From NCBI GenBank assembly GCA_964368815.1, contig CAYJDA010000006.1:37209-101208 (forward strand): 64,000 bases of DNA, given 5' to 3'. The DNA is from CAYJBH01 sp964368815 (lineage in GTDB: Bacteria; Bacillota; Clostridia; Oscillospirales; Ruminococcaceae). Under the pieces are notes generated by a model. The model searched no databases, was not told where the DNA came from, and was given only the letters and a program-made list of their open reading frames with translations. The position numbers and the translations under genes are program-made. Positions 50,423-59,808 of the stretch are shown one piece after another; position 1 is the stretch's first letter; the number at the start of each line of letters is the position of its first letter.

Positions 50423-51202
50423 ATGAATCGTAGCTTTATTATGATTAAAAATTTACAGCATAAAGACCTAAATGTAATACAGTGTGGAACGGAAAAGTGT
50501 GAGCCTGACCATAGCTTTGGCCCTACAACAAGGGATTATTATTTATTGCATTATGTTGTTAACGGTAAAGGAATGTTTACCACAAGAGGGGTTAGCTACA
50601 ATCTGTCGGCAGGCGATATTTTTGTTATAAAACCCGGTGATATATCCTATTATCGGGCTGATAGCGAAAAACCTTGGGAATACATATGGATAGGCTTTAC
50701 TGCCGAGATACCACTGCCACATCAGCTACAGCGCGACACATTTCGCATTTTTTATGCGCAGTCCATCTTTAAGAGCATGCTGTCCTGTGATGAATTTTCA
50801 TACGGACGGGAAGCATTTCTTTGCGGTTGCCTTTGGCAGTTGTTTGCGCGAATGCTTGAGCAGGATCAAAAACAAGATTCTCGGGATGCGGTACAGATGG
50901 CGGTGAGCTGTATCGAAACAGAGTTTGACACCCCATTGTCGGTAATAGAATTAGCCGAGCGATTACATCTCAACCGCTCCTATTTTAGCACGATTTTTAA
51001 ACAAGCAATGGGGGTTTCACCGCATCAATATTTAATAAATACACGACTTAACAAGGCGGCAGAGCTTATGACGACACATCGGTTAAATCCCGGCAGAGCA
51101 GCACTCGCCTGTGGATATTCCGATATATACAGCTTTTCCAGAATGTTTAAGCGACATTACGGTATTTCACCGGGGGAATATATTAAGTTGAACCGCAGTT
51201 AA
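50423..51202 (+). CDS. AraC family transcriptional regulator
   Basis: A 259-residue regulator with an N-terminal cupin sensing domain (LSAGDIFVIKPGDISYY) and two C-terminal helix-turn-helix units (VIELAERLHLNRSYFSTIFK, then GRAALACGYSDIYSFSRMFK and RHYGISPGEY). Close in layout to MsmR/RafR-type activators of alpha-galactoside genes. Divergent from the GH4 enzyme, which it probably activates. AGAGGTG ribosome binding site. Confidence 0.9.
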   Translation: MNRSFIMIKNLQHKDLNVIQCGTEKCEPDHSFGPTTRDYYLLHYVVNGKGMFTTRGVSYNLSAGDIFVIKPGDISYYRADSEKPWEYIWIGFTAEIPLPHQLQRDTFRIFYAQSIFKSMLSCDEFSYGREAFLCGCLWQLFARMLEQDQKQDSRDAVQMAVSCIETEFDTPLSVIELAERLHLNRSYFSTIFKQAMGVSPHQYLINTRLNKAAELMTTHRLNPGRAALACGYSDIYSFSRMFKRHYGISPGEYIKLNRS

Positions 51203-51247
51203 ATTTTAAGTAGGGCAGGGGATATACCCTTGCCCTACTTAAAATTT
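51201..51247. terminator. Bidirectional terminator between AraC and flotillin genes
   Basis: Long arms AAATTTTAAGTAGGGCA and TGCCCTACTTAAAATTT, followed by gtatttttt on the plus strand and preceded by A/T-rich sequence for the other direction. Confidence 0.88.
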
Positions 51248-51290
51248 GTATTTTTTGATCAATATACTTTAATTCGCACCTTGGCACAAA

Positions 51291-52679
51291 TTAGCTTTCA
51301 GCACCTTGCTTTGTTTCTTCCTGTTCGGGCTTGCCGAGGTATTCCGGAAGTTTCATTCCTGCCATATCGAACATGTCGTTCATGGGTGGGATGCTTTTCA
51401 TTAAACCCGACAAAAAGTTTGCGGTAGAAGATTTGCCGTCGGTAGTTGTTCCGCTATCCCAAACGGTTACCTTATCAAATTTAATATTTTTAATCGAATC
51501 AACCTGAATGCGAAGTAGATCTTCCATCTTATCGGTTAGCATAAGTTTTAATGCATCATCGGCACTGCCGCCCGCCGCCTTAACAACATCGGAAAGACCT
51601 GCGGCCTGTTTTGTTAAAATTTCCTGAATACCACGAGCTTCCGCCTCCATCTTCATGTAGATAGCATCCGCCTCACCTTTAGCGTGGCGACGTGTCTGCT
51701 CGGCAACAGCCTCAGCCTCTAACTCTAATTTACGCTTTGCGATTTCTGCCTTAACAATAACATCCGCCTCAAGTGCAGCCTGCTCTCTCGAAAAACGTGC
51801 AAGTTCAGCCTCTTTTTCTGCCGCATATGCATCTTCGAGAGCCTTAGCTGCCTGAATTTTTTCGGCAGCGGTTGCTATTCTAAGAGCTTCAGCTTCCTTT
51901 TCACGGCGATGTGCGTTACTGAGAGATATTGCAACCTGAGCGCTGTTCTCACCGGTGATAGCCTGCGATTCTGCCTCCGAAACATGTATACGCTGGTCTT
52001 TTTCGGCAAGCGCCTGACCGATAGCACCGTCACGCTCCTTTTCGGCAACAGATTTTTTAGCATCGTTTATCGCCTTTGCCGCCGCCTCTTTACCCAGCGC
52101 CAGAATATAGCCGGATTCATCGGTTATGTCGGTAACATTAACGTTGATTAGCCTTAATCCTATCTTTTTTAGTTCGGTTTCAACGTTGTTGGATACTGCC
52201 GCCAAAAACTTATCACGGTCGGTATTAATTTCCTCAATATCCATTGTGGCAATAATAAGTCTAAGCTGACCAAATATAATATCCTTGGCAAGTTCTTGGA
52301 TTTCTGCAAGCCTTAAACCCAAAAGCCTTTCTGCCGCATTTTGCATAATGCCATGCTCGGTAGAAACACCTACCGTAAATCGGCTGGGAACATCGATACG
52401 AATATTCTGCCTTGAAAGAGCATTGGTTAAATCAACCGGTATGGAAATCGGTGTTAGGTCAAGGTATGCGTAGGCCTGAACCACAGGTACAATAAATGCG
52501 GCACCACCATGTATACACCTTGCACTTCTGGTTGTTCCGTCGGAATTCTGTCCAACCTTACCATAGATAACCATAACTTTATCCGAGGGGCATTTTTTGT
52601 ATCTCGTTAAAAAGATTATAATTAGTGTCATCACCAGTAAAATGAAAACAACAATTAGGATCAATAATTCAAATGGCAT
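51291..52679 (-). CDS. floT: Flotillin family (SPFH) protein
   Basis: A 462-residue flotillin. N-terminal membrane segment (LLILIVVFILLVMTLIIIFL), SPFH domain (about 35-200, with the CPSDKVMVIYGKVGQ start), and a long Ala/Glu-rich coiled coil (about 200-370, many AEKE/AEAE heptads). It scaffolds functional membrane microdomains. Encoded after a NfeD-like protein as in the Bacillus yuaF-floT pair. Ends at a flexible acidic tail. Confidence 0.92.
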   Translation of the reverse strand: MPFELLILIVVFILLVMTLIIIFLTRYKKCPSDKVMVIYGKVGQNSDGTTRSARCIHGGAAFIVPVVQAYAYLDLTPISIPVDLTNALSRQNIRIDVPSRFTVGVSTEHGIMQNAAERLLGLRLAEIQELAKDIIFGQLRLIIATMDIEEINTDRDKFLAAVSNNVETELKKIGLRLINVNVTDITDESGYILALGKEAAAKAINDAKKSVAEKERDGAIGQALAEKDQRIHVSEAESQAITGENSAQVAISLSNAHRREKEAEALRIATAAEKIQAAKALEDAYAAEKEAELARFSREQAALEADVIVKAEIAKRKLELEAEAVAEQTRRHAKGEADAIYMKMEAEARGIQEILTKQAAGLSDVVKAAGGSADDALKLMLTDKMEDLLRIQVDSIKNIKFDKVTVWDSGTTTDGKSSTANFLSGLMKSIPPMNDMFDMAGMKLPEYLGKPEQEETKQGAES

Positions 52680-52703
52680 AGTTTATATCCTTTCTTTATA
52701 TGT

Positions 52704-53342
52704 TTATTTTTTTGTTACTACTAAAATATTTGGACTGCATATGGAAAGAACCGTTACCGAGTTACCTGTGAGGATTGCCTCTTCATCATCGGTAACCGCA
52801 TCAAATTCGCTATATCTGCCCGATACAAGCGCTGTAACCTTTCCATGGCCGCCTCGTTGCTTTGGAATATTTATGTAAACAGTACCGCTCACCCCCAGCG
52901 CGTCGTTAATATTCTGGTTACCTTTAGCCTGCAACCTCATAAGAAAACGCATTGCATAGGCGGTTCCTATCATAGCGGCAGTACCTAAAGCGAACGAAAT
53001 AATCAACGCCAAGGCCTGATTGATATCGATGGACAGTAGCCACATTCCTGCCCAACCGAATATAGCGAAAAATGTAACAACTCCTCTTATAGAAAATATC
53101 TGTAATCCTGCCTGATCAAAGGCAACTATATCATCTATCTCGTCTCCGGTTATAACCTCACTGCCGGAACCAATATCTGTATCGATATCAAGGTTTGTTT
53201 CCATCTCAGCGCCACCATCAAACCCGGTTATCAACACCATTACCGTTTGAACCACTAAAACTATGGTTGCGGGAATTGCCATACATGCTAAAATCTGTCC
53301 CAACAAACCCATGGAACTCCACCACTCCAACATACTAATCAA
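52704..53342 (-). CDS. NfeD-like membrane protein (YuaF type)
   Basis: A 212-residue protein with three membrane segments (ILACMAIPATIVLVVQTVMV; FFAIFGWAGMWLLSI; ALALIISFALGTAAMIGTAY) and a C-terminal OB-like barrel (SGTVYINIPKQRGGHGKVTA). NfeD proteins are partners of SPFH proteins. 24 bases upstream of the flotillin gene. Confidence 0.85.
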   Translation of the reverse strand: MISMLEWWSSMGLLGQILACMAIPATIVLVVQTVMVLITGFDGGAEMETNLDIDTDIGSGSEVITGDEIDDIVAFDQAGLQIFSIRGVVTFFAIFGWAGMWLLSIDINQALALIISFALGTAAMIGTAYAMRFLMRLQAKGNQNINDALGVSGTVYINIPKQRGGHGKVTALVSGRYSEFDAVTDDEEAILTGNSVTVLSICSPNILVVTKK

Positions 53343-53375
53343 TCTCCTTTCTTAATTACTGTTTGCAGTTAAACC

Positions 53376-53921
53376 TTATTCCCCGCGGAATATTTTTGAT
53401 CTATATAATAACGATGCTTTTTGCTTATAGCTGTAGGAGATATATGCACTTATCATTATCTCCAAAACATCGGCAAGCCTTTTTTGTTCACCTTTTTGTG
53501 TTTCAACATAGCCCTTAAGTGCCCATTCAATCGATTTGTCGAGGTTTTCTATGTCGTCGTTAAGATGAAACAATGCATCGGTAAAATAAAAATATGTATT
53601 GCTCTCGCAGATGAAATTTTGCCGCTCATTTGCTTTGTAAATATTTATGTAATCCATTAAAGAGCATACCTCATCAATGGAGAAAACCTCCTTTAACATG
53701 TTAATGATTATAACCCTGCAAAGCTGATTTTGGCTGTATTTTTTATTAATGGGTGCAGATAAATATTTACGTTTAACCCAGTTTTGAATGGTGTGTGCCT
53801 CTAATCCCGTTATATTCGATAGCTGCGATAAGGTTATTCCGCCGGTTAAAAAAATTGAGTTAAAAATATTTTTATACTCGCTTCCACGAGTTTCAATCAT
53901 CGTTCCGGGTAAATGTTTCAC
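53376..53921 (-). CDS. DUF1836 domain protein
   Basis: About 181 residues with an N-terminal helix-turn-helix of the MerR-like DUF1836 kind (ITLSQLSNITGLEAHTIQNW, then VKRKYLSAPINKKYSQ). It is probably a DNA-binding regulator. GTG start at 53921 is favoured, as AGGAGG lies 9 bases before it; the in-frame ATG at 53951 would put that Shine-Dalgarno inside the gene. First gene of the operon with NfeD and flotillin; a control role over them is inferred. Confidence 0.8.
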   Translation of the reverse strand: MKHLPGTMIETRGSEYKNIFNSIFLTGGITLSQLSNITGLEAHTIQNWVKRKYLSAPINKKYSQNQLCRVIIINMLKEVFSIDEVCSLMDYINIYKANERQNFICESNTYFYFTDALFHLNDDIENLDKSIEWALKGYVETQKGEQKRLADVLEIMISAYISYSYKQKASLLYRSKIFRGE

Positions 53922-53953
53922 ATCGTCACGCCTCCTTCTTTTATGATACATTG

Positions 53954-53982
53954 ATTATATCACATGGTCGCGAGACTGTCAA
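53954..53982 (-). promoter_or_regulatory. Consensus promoter of the DUF1836-NfeD-flotillin operon
   Basis: Minus-strand TTGACA (53977-53982), 17-bp spacer containing the palindrome TCGCGA, TATAAT (53954-53959). Confidence 0.8.
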
Positions 53983-54043
53983 TAGGGTTTTTGTGATTTT
54001 TTTCCTAAATTATTAACAGCCAACTGATTTTTTGCATTATATG

Positions 54044-54072
54044 TTTACATGGCAAAAATGTTGGTATATAAT
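54044..54072 (+). promoter_or_regulatory. Promoter of the GNAT gene
   Basis: TTTACA (54044-54049), 17-bp spacer, TATAAT (54067-54072). Confidence 0.7.
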
Positions 54073-54109
54073 GTGATTACATTTAAAATAAAGAAGGACG
54101 GTGAAAGAG

Positions 54110-54580
54110 ATGATTATAAGAACAATAAACAAAAATGAGCATTATTTGCTTACAGACTTTATTTACGAGTCGATTTTTCAGCAGGATGCAGATAATCTTA
54201 TCCCTCGAACTATCATACAAAATCCATCCATTTTAGTTTATATTGAAGAATTCGGCTCTAAAAAGGATGATCACTGCCTCGTAGCGGAGGTGGATAATCT
54301 TGTGGTAGGCGCTGTATGGGTTAGGTGCATTAAGGGGTTCGGCCACGTAGACGACGAAACTCCCGAGTTTGCTATATCAATATATCCCGAATATCGCGGC
54401 AAAGGCATCGGAACAAAGCTAATGAAGGAGATGCTAAAACACCTTAAAACTGCCGGCTATTCTAAAACCTCACTTTCGGTTCAAAAGAAAAACCAAGCTT
54501 ATAATTTGTATTCTAAGCTTGGCTTTAAACCGGTTATTGAGCATGAAGAAGAGTTTATTATGGTTTACACTTTAAATTAA
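54110..54580 (+). CDS. GNAT family N-acetyltransferase
   Basis: About 156 residues. Acetyl-CoA motif ISIYPEYRGKGIGTKLMKEM and C-terminal YSKLGFKPV. The ATG at 54110 is preferred over GTG at 54101, which lies only 2 bases from the AAGGA box. Stand-alone gene with its own promoter. Substrate unknown. Confidence 0.85.
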   Translation: MIIRTINKNEHYLLTDFIYESIFQQDADNLIPRTIIQNPSILVYIEEFGSKKDDHCLVAEVDNLVVGAVWVRCIKGFGHVDDETPEFAISIYPEYRGKGIGTKLMKEMLKHLKTAGYSKTSLSVQKKNQAYNLYSKLGFKPVIEHEEEFIMVYTLN

Positions 54581-54603
54581 TTCAGGGCACAGGAGACGTA
54601 AAG

Positions 54604-56817
54604 TCAATCCGCTTCAAACACATATATCTGTGCGGTGAAGTCGCCCTTGTCGGTTCCGGAGGTATACTTTCCGGAAAACCGATCGCTTTGTATTACTCCG
54701 GTAAACTCCGTTTGTAAAATATAACCAACATTCATAAGTTCGTCGCCATAATGGCTTTTGCCGTTACAGCAATATTCAAGCTCCTCGTTTAGTCCGGTTA
54801 ATAGTATCTTTTTAAGTGATGGGTTTGGAGTTGCCAATATTTTATAGTATCCCAAAATAGCGGTTTTTTTATCCTTAGAAACAACCATCCAGGAATAGGC
54901 GTTGCCATTCGTTAGCCTATAAAAATCGCCCGAGCTGATAACCTCTCTATAGCGTTTAAAAAATTCTATCTGCTTTTTAACCTTTGCCGTATCTTCACTG
55001 CTAATTTCGTTAACATTTAGCTCATAACCAAACGTTCCGAAATAGGCAACAGCTGCCCGTGTTTCGATATCCGTTTTTCTTAAAACCTGATGGTTTGGTA
55101 CGGCGGCAACATGGCTGCCGATAGAGGAGATAGGGTACACCATCGAGGTTCCATACTGAATATGAAGCCTTTCAACAGCATCGGTATCGTCGCTTGCCCA
55201 TGCTTGGGGCGCATAGTAGAGCATACCTGCATCGAACCTTGCTCCACCTGATGCACAGGACTCAAACAGTATATTAGGAAATCGATCAATTAATTTTTCA
55301 TAAAGTGAGTAAACCCCTAAGATATACCTATGAAAAAATTCTTTTTGCCTATTTGCCGGAAGACTTAGGCTGTAGCTCTCGGTAATGTTTCTGTTCATAT
55401 CCCATTTTATGTAGGCAATATTTGCCTTATCAATAGTTTCACACATTTTTTGGAATATAAACTCAACAACCTCCTGCCTTGAAAAATCTAACACAAATTG
55501 GTTTCTGCCATACGACATGCCTCTATTCGGTGTTTTAATAACAAAATCGGGATGCGTTTTGTAGAGTTCACTTATCTCGTTAACCATCTCGGGCTCGAAC
55601 CATAGCCCAAATTGCATACCTAAGTCGTTAATTTTTTTTGCTAAACCCTCAACCCCGTTAGGAAGTTTTTTAAGATAAACCGACCAATCGCCCAACGAGG
55701 TTTGGTCGTTATCACGCTTGCCAAACCAACCATCGTCTAAAACAAAAAGTTCAATACCTAAATCTTTTGCCTTTGAGGCTATGTTTAATATGCTCTGCTC
55801 GGTAAAATCGAAGTAGGTTGCCTCCCAGTTATTTATTAATATGGGGCGCACCTTGTTTTTATAGCGTCCACGGATAAGGTTGTTTCTAAATAGGTTATGA
55901 AAATTCTGGCTCATAAAGTTAAGGCCTTTATCGGAATAAACCATAACCGCTTCAGGAGTTTGGAAGGACTCGGATGCGCCCAATTCCCACTCGAATTCAA
56001 ATGGATTAATTCCTATCATTGCACGTGTAACGTCGTAGGCATCAACCTGAGTTTGGGCTAAAAAGTTTCCGCTGTATATTAGGCTGAAACCATAAACTTC
56101 ACCAAAATTTTCTGTTGCGTTAGGTCTTTTTAATGCCATAAAGGGGTTGTGCATAGCCGAACTTGCACCTCGTGCACTTTGAACCGCCTGAATGCCCTTT
56201 GCTATTTTTCGGGTTGTTATATGTCTCTCGCGTGACCAAGCGCCATCCAATGTTATCATATCAAAATCGTCGTCGTAAAGGTCGACACTTAAAGACATGG
56301 CGCGGTTAATGGTTACCGCTTCATCCGATAAATTTTTAAATTCCACCGAGCGAACGAGGCCGGAAAATCCTTTGAAAAGATGGTACTTTAAAATCATTTC
56401 AACATTTATTACGGCATCAAACATGACGATGTTAAGCGTTTCAACCTCTTCGCCATAGGTGTGTGGAAGCCCTTTTATTGACTCCTTGCCGCTGATGATC
56501 TGATGAGATTTATACCTAAAATCTGTTACTCTACTGCCGTTAGGCTGCGAAATTTGATAAGCAGGTTCGCGAAAATCCCCGGTGCCGTAAGCAGGGTATT
56601 CCTGTTTAATAACCTCCAGCGAAAAATCTAAATCCCCTTCAAAGACACAGGGCGCTAAGGTAACGGCTCTTTCAACAAAAAGATGATCGAAATTATCGGT
56701 GTGGCGTATTTTTTTTCCGAAGTAGAGCTGCCCCAGCTGCTTATTTTTCATTATTTTAAATATATAGCTAACATATTCGTTTGTTAGATGAAAAGTTTCG
56801 TTATTAAAATAAATCAT
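54604..56817 (-). CDS. Alpha-galactosidase, GH36
   Basis: A 737-residue GH36 retaining alpha-galactosidase without signal peptide. N-terminal beta-sandwich (to about 330), TIM barrel with DDGWFGKRDNDQTSLGDW, the nucleophile Asp in YIKWDMNR, and the acid/base Asp in SCASGGARFDAGML, then a C-terminal beta domain. It releases galactose from melibiose, raffinose and related sugars. Follows a sodium/solute symporter gene by 18 bases under a LacI repressor; the likely route is import followed by cytoplasmic hydrolysis. Confidence 0.93.
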   Translation of the reverse strand: MIYFNNETFHLTNEYVSYIFKIMKNKQLGQLYFGKKIRHTDNFDHLFVERAVTLAPCVFEGDLDFSLEVIKQEYPAYGTGDFREPAYQISQPNGSRVTDFRYKSHQIISGKESIKGLPHTYGEEVETLNIVMFDAVINVEMILKYHLFKGFSGLVRSVEFKNLSDEAVTINRAMSLSVDLYDDDFDMITLDGAWSRERHITTRKIAKGIQAVQSARGASSAMHNPFMALKRPNATENFGEVYGFSLIYSGNFLAQTQVDAYDVTRAMIGINPFEFEWELGASESFQTPEAVMVYSDKGLNFMSQNFHNLFRNNLIRGRYKNKVRPILINNWEATYFDFTEQSILNIASKAKDLGIELFVLDDGWFGKRDNDQTSLGDWSVYLKKLPNGVEGLAKKINDLGMQFGLWFEPEMVNEISELYKTHPDFVIKTPNRGMSYGRNQFVLDFSRQEVVEFIFQKMCETIDKANIAYIKWDMNRNITESYSLSLPANRQKEFFHRYILGVYSLYEKLIDRFPNILFESCASGGARFDAGMLYYAPQAWASDDTDAVERLHIQYGTSMVYPISSIGSHVAAVPNHQVLRKTDIETRAAVAYFGTFGYELNVNEISSEDTAKVKKQIEFFKRYREVISSGDFYRLTNGNAYSWMVVSKDKKTAILGYYKILATPNPSLKKILLTGLNEELEYCCNGKSHYGDELMNVGYILQTEFTGVIQSDRFSGKYTSGTDKGDFTAQIYVFEAD

Positions 56818-56835
56818 AAAACCTCGTTTAATTTT

Positions 56836-58548
56836 TTAATGTTTTTTTGATATTTTATTTGCAGCTATTGATAAAACAGCACATACAACTGCGATTGCAA
56901 GCATTATTAAAAAGGTATCAATACCTAAGCCGGAATCCCTTGCCAGTCCTACCTTTGAAAATATTACATACATGCTGAGCATTACAAAGATAACAAATCC
57001 GCTAAAGGTGTATCTATGTTTCCAGGGTTCCATCTCAACAACATTTGCTACCGGCAAAACATAATCCTCGCTAAGTGGTTTAATTTTTCCAATAACAAAC
57101 ATAATAACACAGGAGATAACAAATAAAATTGCAGAAATATGTAGGTAATGCAGCCCTGTGTTAAATAGCTGGAAGGATGGGAAAAAGGTATGTAGCTGTG
57201 TTAAGGCGTATACACTTACAAAGAAGGTTATGGCAATTTTTGCAGCAAATCCGGGAACTCTTTTTGTCATATAACCCATAAATATAATTGTGAAGATCGG
57301 AACGTTAAAAAAGCCGTTGATAGTTTGTAGATAATCAAATAGACCCTTAGGTGCGTTTAGGATAAGCGGGGCAACAAACATGGCTATAATGGCAATGATT
57401 AAAGCAAATATTTTACCGGCTTTAATTAGTTCATTATCAGTTGCATTACCCTTTTTTGCCGGTTTATAAACATTGAGGGCAAATAATGTTGATGCGGAAT
57501 TTAAAACGCTGTTAAATGTGCTTAAAATAGCGCCCATTAATGCCGCTGCAAAAAAGCCAACAATGGGACCGGGTAATACCGTGCTCACAAATTGAGGGTA
57601 TACTGCATCCATGTTGGAGATATCGCCTCCCAATATCTGAAATGCCATAATGCCGGGGATAATTACCATAAGGGGAGTTAAAACCTTAAGAAAGCCGGCG
57701 ATAATAACGCCTTTTTGCCCTTCCTTTAAATTTTTTGCACCGAGAGCTCTTTGAATAATGGATTGATCTGTTCCCCAGTAGTATAAGTTAACCAAAATTA
57801 AACCTGTAAACATTGTGGATATCGGAAGATAACTATCCTCCGAGCCAATAGCATCAAATTTTTCCGGAGAGCTGTTTATAAAGGTGTCAAATCCACCGGC
57901 AATATCACCACCGCCCAACACAAGAAGTCCGAAAAGCGGAACCAGTAATCCACCTATGATAAGCGCAATGCCGTTTATCGAGTCCGAAATTGCTACCGCC
58001 TTAAGTCCTCCGAAAATTGCATAGATAGCTCCGATTATGCCTATTACCCATACCATTAACCAGATTGATTGGCCATAGCTTATATTGAATATCCCCGCGA
58101 TATCGAAAATTTGTCCCATGGCAACAGCACCGGAATACAGCGTGATGGGTAGCATATTAACAATATAGCTAACCAAAAACAATATGGTTATAAACTTTCT
58201 TGTTCCGCCGTCGAACCTCGATTCAATAAAATCCGGTATCGTTGTTATACCCTGCTTTAGGTAACGCGGAACCAGAAAAAGTGCAACTATAATAAGCGTT
58301 AATCCGGAGCCAACCTCCCAACCCATTACCGCCATGTTTTGCTGATAAGCCTGGCTAGACATGCCTACAAAGCTTGCCGCGCTGAGGTTTGTTAGCAATA
58401 AAGAGCCTGCAATAACCCCACCGGTTAAACTTCTTCCTCCAAGAAAATAACCGTCAGAGGTTGATAGCTTGTCGTTTCTGGTTTTAATATAGGTAATAAT
58501 ACCTACCGCCGCCGAGAAAAGGATAAACGAGATTAATATTGCCGCCAT
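56836..58548 (-). CDS. Sodium/solute symporter family transporter
   Basis: A 570-residue SSS-family symporter with about 14 membrane segments. Family motifs include SYIVNMLPITLYSGAVAMGQ and GGLKAVAISDSINGIALIIG, and YYWGTDQSIIQRALGAKNLK. Similar in size to sodium/galactoside symporters of the SGLT group. Co-transcribed with GH36, so an alpha-galactoside or galactose substrate is inferred. Confidence 0.9.
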   Translation of the reverse strand: MAAILISFILFSAAVGIITYIKTRNDKLSTSDGYFLGGRSLTGGVIAGSLLLTNLSAASFVGMSSQAYQQNMAVMGWEVGSGLTLIIVALFLVPRYLKQGITTIPDFIESRFDGGTRKFITILFLVSYIVNMLPITLYSGAVAMGQIFDIAGIFNISYGQSIWLMVWVIGIIGAIYAIFGGLKAVAISDSINGIALIIGGLLVPLFGLLVLGGGDIAGGFDTFINSSPEKFDAIGSEDSYLPISTMFTGLILVNLYYWGTDQSIIQRALGAKNLKEGQKGVIIAGFLKVLTPLMVIIPGIMAFQILGGDISNMDAVYPQFVSTVLPGPIVGFFAAALMGAILSTFNSVLNSASTLFALNVYKPAKKGNATDNELIKAGKIFALIIAIIAMFVAPLILNAPKGLFDYLQTINGFFNVPIFTIIFMGYMTKRVPGFAAKIAITFFVSVYALTQLHTFFPSFQLFNTGLHYLHISAILFVISCVIMFVIGKIKPLSEDYVLPVANVVEMEPWKHRYTFSGFVIFVMLSMYVIFSKVGLARDSGLGIDTFLIMLAIAVVCAVLSIAANKISKKH

Positions 58549-58573
58549 AATATTCTCCCTTCAAAATACGTAC

Positions 58574-58591
58574 TGTAAACACGCGTTTACA
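58574..58591 (-). promoter_or_regulatory. LacI operator upstream of the symporter gene
   Basis: TGTAAACACGCGTTTACA, arms of 7 bp with CG-rich centre, 26 bases upstream of the symporter ATG. Same core as the site at 59644-59657. Confidence 0.75.
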
Positions 58592-58605
58592 TTTATTAAA
58601 AAAAT

Positions 58606-59628
58606 CTAATATATTAATTTACTTAGATTTTTTACCGACCCTTTATTTAATAATACCGCCTGATAGAGTACGCTATCAGGTTTTTCATCAACAAGAAGCT
58701 TCACGCAGGAAGTTGCAACTTCTTTTAAAGAAACATCAAACGAAGTTAGGTTTAACCTAAGCCAGTTTGCAACCTTTAAATTATCAAAGCCTACAACGGA
58801 AATATCATCCGGAATTAAGCACCCTGCTTCCTGAATCGCCCTAATGGCGCCCAGTGCCATTATATCGTTAGCGGCAAAAATAGCCGTTGGTCTTTTTTCC
58901 TTTAAGTGCTCCTTCGTAAGTTGATAAGCTACATCCTCTTTATATAGCCCCGTTATACATTGAGCTTTTAGTCCGCCAAAATCGTTCATTGCATTTAGAT
59001 ACCCTTTTTTTCTTTTAATCGACGAAAGCCGATTATCGCCCTCAATATGAAGAATATCTTTGTGTCCGGCTTGGATTAACATCTTTGTAGCTTCGTAACC
59101 TCCCATAAGGTTATCGCAGTTAACAACCTTTATGTTGTTGCTTTCTTCTTCCAGCTCAGAAAACTGATCTATAAAAACCGCATTGTAGTTTTGCGCTATG
59201 TCTGTTAATTCCTTAGTTCTATATGGAAATCCCGTAAAAATTCCTCCGTATATCATCTTGCTAACAAAAGGATCTTTTAATGTTGCAAACTCCTTCGGAT
59301 CGGTTATTATATTAACTAATGCAGTATACCCCAGCTTTTTAAGTAACCTAATAAGGTTTGATAACAGCTCCATATTGTAGGGAGAGTTTATTCCTATCCA
59401 TTCATCCGAGCTGTTTGTGTCGTTAATGTCCGAAATAAAAATACCAACTATGTTAGAGGATGCACCGGCAAGACTTCTCGCAAAATGATTAGGAGTGTAA
59501 CCATATTCATCAATTACAGCCTGAACCTTTAATCTTGTTTTTTCAGGAACATTTTTATAATTGTTCAGCACCCGTGAAACCGTGCTTCGGGACACCTTTG
59601 CATGTTTTGCTATTTGTTCGGTATTCAT
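58606..59628 (-). CDS. LacI family repressor of the alpha-galactoside operon
   Basis: About 340 residues. Helix-turn-helix and hinge (MNTEQIAKHAKVSRSTVSRV, with YTPNHFARSLAG) and a sugar-binding effector domain. ATG at 59628 is preferred over one at 59637. Matching operators lie in front of its own gene and of the symporter gene, so it should autoregulate and repress the symporter and GH36. Effector unknown. Confidence 0.9.
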   Translation of the reverse strand: MNTEQIAKHAKVSRSTVSRVLNNYKNVPEKTRLKVQAVIDEYGYTPNHFARSLAGASSNIVGIFISDINDTNSSDEWIGINSPYNMELLSNLIRLLKKLGYTALVNIITDPKEFATLKDPFVSKMIYGGIFTGFPYRTKELTDIAQNYNAVFIDQFSELEEESNNIKVVNCDNLMGGYEATKMLIQAGHKDILHIEGDNRLSSIKRKKGYLNAMNDFGGLKAQCITGLYKEDVAYQLTKEHLKEKRPTAIFAANDIMALGAIRAIQEAGCLIPDDISVVGFDNLKVANWLRLNLTSFDVSLKEVATSCVKLLVDEKPDSVLYQAVLLNKGSVKNLSKLIY

Positions 59629-59643
59629 TAAAAACACCTTTCG

Positions 59644-59657
59644 TAAACGCGCGTTTA
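59644..59657 (-). promoter_or_regulatory. LacI operator upstream of the repressor gene
   Basis: TAAACGCGCGTTTA, perfect 14-bp palindrome, 16 bases upstream of the chosen ATG. A TATAAT is present further upstream at 59669-59674 (minus strand), so the site lies downstream of the start of transcription. Confidence 0.75.
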
Positions 59658-59772
59658 TTTTGTGTTATTATATTATCATAGCAATCTGCCTGTGTCTATA
59701 CTTTTTGATTAAAAAAATCATCTTTGGAGAACTGCAATATAACTGTATATTTTTTTGTGCAAAAAGTCATGT

Positions 59773-59808
59773 AAATTAGCCTTTGCATTTTTAGCAAAGG
59801 CCAATTTA
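59773..59808 (-). terminator. Terminator of the HyuA-like gene
   Basis: AAATTaGCCTTTGC/GCAAAGGCcAATTT arms overlapping the stop codon. Ends the esterase-HyuA transcript. Confidence 0.75.
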
